Source: Muscardinus avellanarius (lineage: Eukaryota; Chordata; Mammalia; Rodentia; Gliridae). Taken from it: a DNA stretch of 64,000 nucleotides. Numbering within the stretch: position 1 is the first letter of the stretch; each line of letters starts with the position of its first letter. The translations under genes and the position numbers were made by a program. The notes below the pieces were generated by a model that saw only the letters and a list, made by a program, of their open reading frames with translations, was not told the origin of the DNA and did no database searches. The DNA lies in assembly GCA_963383645.1 (NCBI GenBank), contig OY726559.1, forward strand, positions 116,487,441 through 116,551,440, given 5' to 3'. Shown here piece after piece: positions 57,738 through 64,000 of the stretch.

Positions 57738-58180
57738 TTCAATTTTTTTTTCTTTTTTACCTTTTTTGTGTGTGTGGGTCTGGGGATGGAACCCAGGGAC
57801 ATTCTACCTCTGAGCTACACCCCTGCCCTATTTTTTATCCCTTTGTGTGTGTGTGTGTGTGTGTGTGGTACTGGGGTTCCTGGAAGCCCTTCTACCTCCG
57901 GGCTACACTCCCAGACATATTTTATATTTTATTTGGAAACAGGGTCTCTTAAGCCAGCACAGCTGGCTTCGAACATGCACAATCCTCCTGTCTCTGCCTC
58001 CCAAGTGCGGGGATTACAAGCATGCGCCACCACGCCTGCTTTATCCTTTATTTTGAAACAGGGTCTCACTAAGTTGTGGAGGGCCTCACTAAGTAGCTGA
58101 GGCTGGCTGCGAACCCGGATCCTCCTGTCTCAGCCTCCTGAATGCTGGGATTACAAGCATGTGCCACCACCATGCCTGGT
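57738..58180 (-). mobile_element. B1-ID SINE (standard subfamily), split by a second SINE
   Basis: The left half is 'ggtctggggatggaacccagggacattctacctctgagctac' up to about 57841. The right half is 'tttattttgaaacagggtctcactaagttgtgg' through 'gctgggattacaagcatgtgcc'. The halves are continuous once the inner SINE is removed. Confidence 0.88.
57842..58041 (-). mobile_element. B1-ID SINE (hairpin subfamily) nested in the SINE above
   Basis: It starts with a (TG)n run, then 'ggtactggggttcctggaagcccttctacctccgggc', AAGCCAGCACAGCTGGCTT, and 'gattacaagcatgcgccaccacgcc'. Its position inside a standard SINE shows that it is the younger insertion. Confidence 0.9.
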
Positions 58181-58238
58181 TCTTCTTTCAAAAATTGTCT
58201 CACATCTGCAACTTGCCTTTTGAATTTAGGGGAAAAAA

Positions 58239-58338
<100 letters not shown>

Positions 58339-59119
58339 ATGTTGATGTCTCTGTCCTCAGGCAACGCACTTTGGACTAAGGAAGCCTCAGAGTACACCTG
58401 CGTGAAGCCCAGACAAAGACCTCATTAAGATCTGGCCACAGTTGTTCTTGTAGCTGTAAGATATTTTGTTTCCACATATCAAGATTCAGCAAAATAAAAT
58501 CTTTCCAAAGTATAAAAATAAGTGATATCAAATTCGTCTTTGCTCTGTTGACAGGGTGAGGCAGCAGGAATACCAAGTGACTCGAATGATCGGGCACAAG
58601 GACACAAGGACCCAGGAGTGGAAAGTTAACCACTTTGATAAAATAACCAAGCACTGCTGCCCCACCTCGACAATACACTACTCTTAGAATAAAATGCCCT
58701 GTTGCATGCACAGTGTTGAGACAAACACTAAGGAGAGCAGAAAAGGAGGGCTTTGGTAAGGCACTCGCAGGAACACTTGTAATTTTGCTTGGCTTTCAAC
58801 CTGGTTGTCTTCTTGACTGCCAAACAACCAGGTAGGAGCAGAGTGTAACTTTCTGGGCAGCCCTGCAGACAGTACCACTTCCCTAGTTGTGTCAGAGAAT
58901 CTGTGTGCACATTCCAGGGAGAATAATCCCATCTGCAACTGGTACCTCCCTCTGTAGCAACAGCATCTCCTTCAGGAACAAACCCCAGCTTCCCTTCCAA
59001 CCAACACCCTGGTCTCACCTCACAAAGGTCACTCCCTAGTGAGGCATGGCTGCTGATCTGATCAGCAGCCCCAAACGGCAACAGTACAGATTCCTACTTA
59101 ATGGCCCATTCAATATTTA
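58339..59119. other. Unassigned intergenic stretch
   Basis: Open frames up to 117 codons on the minus strand have no recognisable domain or splice support. No repeat is classified. Confidence 0.4.
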
Positions 59120-59575
59120 ATAGCTAATGACATTTGTCATCGCTGATCATGTGCTAGCACTGCTCTGAGAGCTTCCTGTATACCAATCCCACAGAAACTC
59201 TGTGAGGCTTCTGTTGTGTTCTTGTGGTGCTAGGAATTGGAACCAGGGGCTTTCTACCTCTGAGCTGCATTCCCAGCTCTTTTTACTTTTGATTTCGAAT
59301 CAGTCTTACTAGGTTGCTGGGGGTCTCACTGACTTGCTGAGGCTGACCTCAAGCCAACAATCCTTCTGTCTCATGCTTTCAAGCACTGGGATTACAAGCG
59401 TGCACCACCATGCCTGGCCTGCGAGGTGTTATTCTTACCCATGCATTAGAGATGAAAAAATTGGAGAACAGAGAAGTTGAGGAGTCCTCCCAAGGGCACA
59501 AAGCTAGGAAATGACAAAAGAAGAATTTGAGCCTTAGCATTCTAATCCCAGGATCCACCCTCTTACCCATTATGT
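59120..59575 (+). repeat. MIR relic split by a SINE
   Basis: The left part 'catgtgctagcactgctctgagagctt...cacagaaactctgtgag' and right part 'gaggtgttattcttacccatgcattagagatgaaaaaattgg' with 'ttgaggagtcctcccaagggcac' together follow the MIR consensus. A SINE lies between at 59222-59420. Confidence 0.7.
59222..59420 (-). mobile_element. B1-ID composite SINE nested in MIR
   Basis: 'gtggtgctaggaattggaaccaggggctttctacctctgagctgc' through 'cactgggattacaagcgtgcaccaccatgcctgg'. Diverged standard type. Confidence 0.82.
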
Positions 59576-59944
59576 GACTCCCCCTTAGAAAGAGAAGAGA
59601 CAGCTAATGTGGTGGTTTCCCTTAGAAATACGTATTTTATACTTTGCCGATGACCCTGCCTCCCAACGACTCCCCACTCCTTTAGCCTCGCTATTGGATC
59701 TTCACATATAAGGTGAAAAACAAGGTACATTGTATTTTCTTAACATCATGGAGTATAAAACAAGGCTTTAGTGGAAATACACTTTCCATGTAAAGTCCAG
59801 AAACAGCCACGTTCTATGCTCACCTCTTCACCAAGGTTGACTCCAAGTTTCTGACTGAACAAAACAGGTAGACGGTGTCAGCACTAACAGTTCATACACA
59901 CTCAAAGGTAGCATAGAGCAGGTTTGGAGAAATAAACTTAGCTT

Positions 59945-60245
59945 AGGGCATTCATTCACTCAGCAAATATTTTTATTTTTATCTGAAAGATGTCACTATT
60001 TTTTATTTCTTTTCATATACTTTTATTGGTGCACTGTAGTCTCATGTCATAATGTAAATCATAGTGATAGTGGCATGTATGCACACAGGACTTGGGGGAC
60101 TTTCCCCTGAGCAAATATTTCTTAGAGCACTGAATATATGTATCTGATAGTAGGCTGAATTTTGGGCATTTGGCAGGGAACTGGACCAAGTTCTTGCCCT
60201 CTGGCAAATTCATTCTAGGGCATACCACAGAAGACTGAGTATAAG
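59945..60245 (-). repeat. Ancient L2-type 3' end relic, split by an L1 fragment
   Basis: 'cattcattcactcagcaaatattt' then, after the L1 insertion, 'cttagagcactg...ttgcccctctggcaaattcattctag'-like sequence follows the reverse complement of a common L2-type 3' end. Decayed. Confidence 0.4.
59973..60109 (-). mobile_element. Short L1 3'-end insertion
   Basis: 'acttttattggtgcactgtagtctcatgtcat' is the reverse of the lineage-2 L1 3' terminus. It is flanked by an 11-bp duplication AGCAAATATTT (59962-59972 and 60110-60120). It is heavily 5' truncated. Confidence 0.82.
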
Positions 60246-60434
60246 CATATAAACAAGAAAGGATGTGGAGACAAAATCACCAAGGGTGCCTCTATTATAT
60301 GGGACATTCAGGGACACTGCAATTTTCAGATGCTCAAAGATAGACAGAAGGACATACAGGTCCTAATGACATGCTGTTGTGATGGCTTCATGTCAGATTC
60401 CCAGGAACTTCTATACCTAAGAAGACTTCATGAT

Positions 60435-60715
60435 GCTGCAATGCAAACTTCTTAACCTGGTGCTCCAGGCCCTGCTCCAGTCCAGCCTGGCAATCTATCC
60501 TCTTGTCACCACCACTCCCAAACACACCCTCTCTCCATTCCTCTTGGGCTAATCTCATTGGCCCACATCGAGTTCACCTGCACCCAGTCCTCCCCCTACA
60601 CCTATTAATTCTACTATCCTTCCAGACCAGGCAGCTCTGCCTTGCTCATTCTCATCTGCTGAGGATTACCACGCTTTCCTCTCCTCTACTAGTTCCCAGA
60701 TCATTAATTACTTAA
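60435..60715 (+). repeat. Possible L2-type relic
   Basis: C/T-rich sequence with 'ccaggccctgctccagtccagcctgg' and 'gctctgccttgctcattctcatctgctg' blocks that resemble the L2 3' region. Weak. Confidence 0.3.
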
Positions 60716-61494
60716 ACACACAGTCTTCTGTCCTTTGCTGCTGTTTTACATGTGCCAAAACCCAGGATTTTAATATGAGGTGCCACACTCTCCTCCCAGC
60801 AAGTGTGGGCAGGAAGGGAAAGGGATGTGGCACATGTCCAGAGTCCTCGGGACCAGAGGCGGAAAGAAATGACTCATGCTTGGAGAAGCAGTTCAAAGGG
60901 ACCAAGCAACGTCCAGGGGGCTCAATTCCCAAATAGAAGACACAGAGTCTTCATGAAAAGATAAATGGGAGGGGAACTAAGGATCCAGGTTAGATATTTA
61001 ATTAAGAAGTAAAGAGAAAAGCATAAGCCACGTCTCACAGACTGGTCCAGCAACAGAGAGAGGTAATAGGGACTCATGACTTGGTAACTAGGGGAACCAA
61101 ATACCAATTGGCAGCAGAAGGGATCTGGGGAAGCATTCAGGAACCTAGACACCAAAAACAGGTAACCAAATTTAAGAACATGACTTAATTCTAAGCTTAA
61201 GATAAAGATCATTAATGGGCTTATTTTGAGGGAAGTAGGAAAAGGAGATGAAAGTCAAAATGTTCAGGTATGGCTTATTAGACCTTTAAGGGAAGGGGCT
61301 ATGTCTTGTGCCCCACTTCTACCCTCCACAGCACTTAGTAAAATAAATATTTACTGGTTACATAAAAAAAAGATCACAGGCAAGTTGAGGTATTACCCAA
61401 CCGGGGGGAGTATGCCAAGATAACATGAGTCACCACTGAGCAGGCTATGTATTCTGCAGGGATTCAGGAAGGCCCCATTTCCCTGGCAAACTGG
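60716..61494. other. Unassigned intergenic stretch
   Basis: No gene or classifiable repeat was recognised. Open frames are short and unsupported. Confidence 0.4.
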
Positions 61495-61840
61495 GTGGTA
61501 ATGTGACCTGATGAAATAGCCTTAAGCCAATGCACCTCCCTGAGCCCCAATTACTCCATCGCTAAAGGCATAAATGTTAGTCAGGTGTGGTGGCACATGC
61601 TTGTTATTCCAGTATATGTATATATGCGACAAGAGGACCACAGGTTCGAAACCAGCCTCAGCAGCTCAGTGAGGCTCTCACCAACATAGTGAGACCCTGT
61701 TTCCAAATAAAATATAAAATATGTCTAGGGGTATAGCTGAAAGGTAGAAGGCCCCTGGGTTCCATCCCCAGTACCACAAAATAAATAAATAAAAATAAAG
61801 GCATAAATGTAACTACTCCAACTTTTTCATAGCATTTCCC
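61495..61840 (-). repeat. MIR relic (reverse), split by a SINE
   Basis: 'ccttaagccaatgcacctccctgagccccaattactcc' and, beyond the SINE, 'aactactccaactttttcatagc' match the reverse of the MIR core. Confidence 0.45.
61578..61795 (+). mobile_element. B1-ID composite SINE
   Basis: It starts AGTCAGGTGTGGTGGCACATG-like and ends in an A-rich tail. A perfect 15-bp duplication TAAAGGCATAAATGT flanks it (61563-61577 and 61796-61810), indicating a fairly recent insertion. Confidence 0.92.
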
Positions 61841-61857
61841 CAGATCGCTGCATGATC

Positions 61858-61860
<3 letters not shown>

Positions 61861-61891
<31 letters not shown>

Positions 61892-62082
61892 GTGGTACTG
61901 GGGTTCCTGGAAGCCCTTCTACCTCCGGGCTACACTCCCAGACCTCTTTTTACATTTTATATTTGGAAACGAAACAGGGTCTCCTAAGCCAGCACGCGCG
62001 GCTGGCTTCGAACATGCGCGATCCTCCTGTCTCTGCCTCCCAAGCGCAGGGATTACAAGCGTGCGCCACCACGCCCGGCTCA
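61861..62082 (-). mobile_element. B1-ID SINE, hairpin subfamily, long A-tail
   Basis: A 30-base T-run (reverse A-tail), 'ggtactggggttcctggaagcccttctacctccgggctac', the hairpin arms AAGCCAGC (61986-61993) and GCTGGCTT (62001-62008), and a CpG-rich end 'gcgtgcgccaccacgcccggc'. The long tail and retained CpGs suggest it is young. Confidence 0.92.
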
Positions 62083-62104
62083 ACTTTTTTTTTTTTTAAT
62101 TTCT

Positions 62105-62412
62105 TTTTTGAATCTTTGCTTAAATATGGTCTTCCTAACAAGGCCTATCCTAACTACCCTATCTAAAAATGCAACCTGCCCATCCCACTTACCCTAGCTC
62201 CACACACTGTGGTCTTCATTTTTTTTCTTTTTTATAACACCACTAATATACTATATATTTATTACCTTTATTGTTGCCTGCTAGGATATAAACTCTGTGG
62301 AAGTAAGCTCCATTAAGATCTTTGTTCTATTTACTGATACACTTCAAGTGTCTGAATGGTATCTGCAATACAGTAAACAAACAGTATTTGTTGAATATAT
62401 AAATAAATCTAA
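62105..62412 (+). repeat. LINE-2 (L2) 3' end relic
   Basis: The order 'ttcattttttttcttttttataacac', 'attgttgcctgctaggatataaactctgtggaagtaagctcc' and 'gtatttgttgaatatataaataaa' is the familiar L2 3' end. Confidence 0.7.
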
Positions 62413-62940
62413 TACAGAGCAAAATCAAGTGAAAGAAAAATACCAGAATAATAAACCATTAAAAATTCTCCTGAAGGTCAGGGTTTTCTGCCCACACTCT
62501 TAAGCATCCATACATTCCCTGGTACCTGTACCATCTTGTGGGGTTAGGTGCTCATTAAGCCCTTACTAAACGACTTGTATTATGGGATCCAAAAGGGCAT
62601 ATACATTCACAGTACTCTGGGGCCACCTGCTGGCAATTCTACTCAGTAGCTACCTAAGTAATTACACTGACAGGACTTTTGCAGTGGCAAATTGAGTTAC
62701 ACATAATATCTACCCTTCAGCCAGTGAGGACAACCAGGCTACAGACAAAAACAGGAAGAAGAAGGTTAGGCTGAACCTAACCTTCCCAAAGGCTCCTGGA
62801 AAAAATCCCTAAAACTACTTTTGAAGGACTTATACCCAGCATTTTCCAAATTCCTTTCCACTTACTGTAATAACAGTAAGCTCCAAGTTTTGAGCCCTCA
62901 GCATGTATCAGATCCTGTTTTAGGCACTTTCATGTATTTT
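62413..62940. other. Unassigned intergenic stretch
   Basis: No gene or repeat was recognised, apart from a CTCF-like core (GCCACCTGCTGG, 62622-62633). Confidence 0.4.
62622..62633 (-). promoter_or_regulatory. CTCF-like motif
   Basis: On the minus strand it reads CCAGCAGGTGGC, close to the CTCF core CCASYAGRKGGC. This is a single short match, so the false-positive chance is high. Confidence 0.3.
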
Positions 62941-62949
62941 TATTACTTT

Positions 62950-63143
62950 TTTTTTTTTTTTTTTTTGCCAGGGGCATTCTCCTTCCAGGCTATACTCCCA
63001 GCCCTATTTTTTATTCTTTATTTTGAAACAGGGTCTAAGTTGCAGAAGGCCTAAGTAGCCGAGGCTAGCTGTGAACCTGCGATCCTCCTGTCTCAGACTC
63101 CCAAATACTGGGATTACAAGCGTGCACCACCATGCCCAGCTTC
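62950..63143 (-). mobile_element. B1-ID composite SINE
   Basis: A T-run, 'gccaggggcattctccttccaggctatactcccagcc', a shortened linker, and 'actgggattacaagcgtgcaccaccatgcccagc'. Flanked by TATTACTTT (62941-62949 and 63144-63152). Confidence 0.85.
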
Positions 63144-63152
63144 TATTACTTT

Positions 63153-63285
63153 ATTGTACCGGGGCATTCTACCACTGAACTACACCCCAATCTTTTTTTT
63201 TTTTTTTCAAAAAGAAAACAAAAAGTTGTCTCAGCCTCCCAATCACTGGGATTACAGGCACGTACATCTGGGCCCCGGCCTATTC
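63153..63285 (-). mobile_element. B1-ID SINE, internally deleted
   Basis: 'accggggcattctaccactgaactacacccc', then a T-run, then 'gtctcagcctcccaatcactgggattacaggc'. The linker is missing. Confidence 0.65.
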
Positions 63286-63357
63286 ATTTAATACGTATAT
63301 CCCACCTGTTGATGTAACCACCATTTTATAGACGTGCATTTTCTTTTCTTTCTTTTA

Positions 63358-63566
63358 TTATTTTTTTTTTCAGGTCTGGGTGTGGAATCCGGGGTCATTT
63401 GGCCTGCAAACACCCCCCTGCCCTATTTTTTACTCTTTATTTTGAAACAGGGTCTAAGTTGCGGAGAGCCTCACTAAGTAGCTGAGGCTGTCCTCGAACA
63501 GCGATCCCCCTGTCTCAGCCTCCCAAATGCTGGGATTACAAGCGTGCGCCACCACGCCCGGCTTAG
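63358..63566 (-). mobile_element. B1-ID composite SINE
   Basis: 'tcaggtctgggtgtggaatccggggtcatttggcc' through 'gctgggattacaagcgtgcgccaccacgcccggc'. The B1 end is CpG-rich, and the tRNA-like part is diverged. Confidence 0.8.
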
Positions 63567-63649
63567 GCGCTGCTTTTTCTTTTGAAGTAAATTGTTACTT
63601 AAATAAAGCACTGACGCTACTTACACTAAAATACTAATAAGGAAACTCA

Positions 63650-64000
63650 AGGCAAGGTGCGCCCACGACCCTCGGGGAGTTCCTAGACACGTGTGCTGAC
63701 CCACGAGGCGCCAAGGTAAGAGGCGCCACCACAGTGCCTACGGCTCACCCACCTGTCCTCCCCCTCCAGGCCAGGTACAGCCCGGGTCGGACTCCGGACC
63801 CCAAGTCCACCCCCTTTCATTTGGGTCACACACGAATAAAGAATCGCCCGGAGGACCATTAGCGAGTTCTGTGAGGAAAGACGCCCGCCCTACCTCTACG
63901 ACTGGGCGGGGCGCGGGCCCGGAAGTCCCGGGCAACTCACCGGAAGTTCTGGTCTCACCGGAAGTCCCGCCCTCTATCCGGAAGTGGTATTCTCCACTAG
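63650..64000. promoter_or_regulatory. CpG-rich promoter-like segment, continues past window
   Basis: An abrupt rise in G+C and CpG compared with the preceding 40 kb. It has a GC box (GGGCGGGG, about 63904-63911) and four ETS-type CCGGAAGT motifs. This is the composition of a ubiquitously active, often bidirectional promoter. No first exon can be fixed. Donor-like sequences exist on the + strand (AAGGTAAGA near 63711) and on the minus strand (CCGGTGAGT near 63934-63942). Confidence 0.6.
63919..63985 (+). promoter_or_regulatory. Cluster of four ETS/GABP-type sites
   Basis: CCGGAAGT occurs at 63919-63926, 63940-63947, 63958-63965 and 63978-63985, all on the same strand, with start-to-start spacings of 21, 18 and 20 bp, roughly two helical turns. 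CCGGAAGT is the core of ETS-family (GABPA, ELK) sites common at TATA-less promoters. Confidence 0.75.

Noticed and set aside
63738..63935. 65-codon minus-strand open frame in the CpG segment as a first coding exon
   Set aside because: GC-rich sequence easily gives such frames. No homology or firm splice site supports it, though a gene start nearby remains possible.

Overview
The window is mammalian nuclear DNA. It has a split gene with canonical splice sites and a TATA box, L1 retrotransposons, ancient MIR/L2 repeats, and many copies of a SINE made of a 7SL/B1-like head joined to an ID/tRNA-like tail. That SINE architecture points to a squirrel-related (sciuromorph) rodent. A tree shrew, which also carries 7SL-tRNA composite SINEs, is the main alternative. 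The species cannot be fixed from sequence alone.

Region 1 (1-21.9 kb) is one complete gene on the + strand: hornerin (HRNR), an S100 fused-type protein of the epidermal differentiation complex. Its structure is a TATA box (4-10), a noncoding exon 1 ending at 84, exon 2 (903-1062; start codon 925) coding residues 1-46, and a giant exon 3 from 2663 to the stop at 21503-21505. The predicted protein is about 6,326 residues, more than twice my recollection of human hornerin (about 2,850). Most of it is a tandem array of 33 near-identical 510-bp (170-residue) units. Each unit is itself built from thirteen 13-residue (one 14-residue) modules, and part of the array shows a third, higher-order tier of 1,530 bp.

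Region 2 (21.9-34 kb) is transposon territory. An old L1 was split by a full-length L1 (23936-31192, 16-bp target-site duplication) in which both ORF1 (325 aa) and ORF2 (1,275 aa) are uninterrupted, with all visible catalytic residues present.

Region 3 (34-57 kb) holds a second, distinct L1 lineage and what looks like its parasite. A minus-strand L1 (38827-45958) has an intact ORF1, an ORF2 broken at two homopolymer runs, and a CpG-rich 22-bp minisatellite at its 5' end. It sits inside a 2.8-kb element (37324-47267) that contains an L1-type 5'UTR, ORF1 and 3' end but no ORF2. A second copy of this ORF2-less element lies at 53458-56186. Both have their own target-site duplications, so they moved as units. 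This resembles HAL1 ('half-L1') elements and is the best candidate here for an undescribed non-autonomous family.

Region 4 (57-64 kb) is mostly SINEs nested in MIR/L2 relics. It ends in a CpG-rich, promoter-like segment with four evenly spaced ETS-type CCGGAAGT sites (63919-63985), probably the start of another gene mostly outside the window. No other host protein-coding gene was recognised between 22 kb and the right edge.
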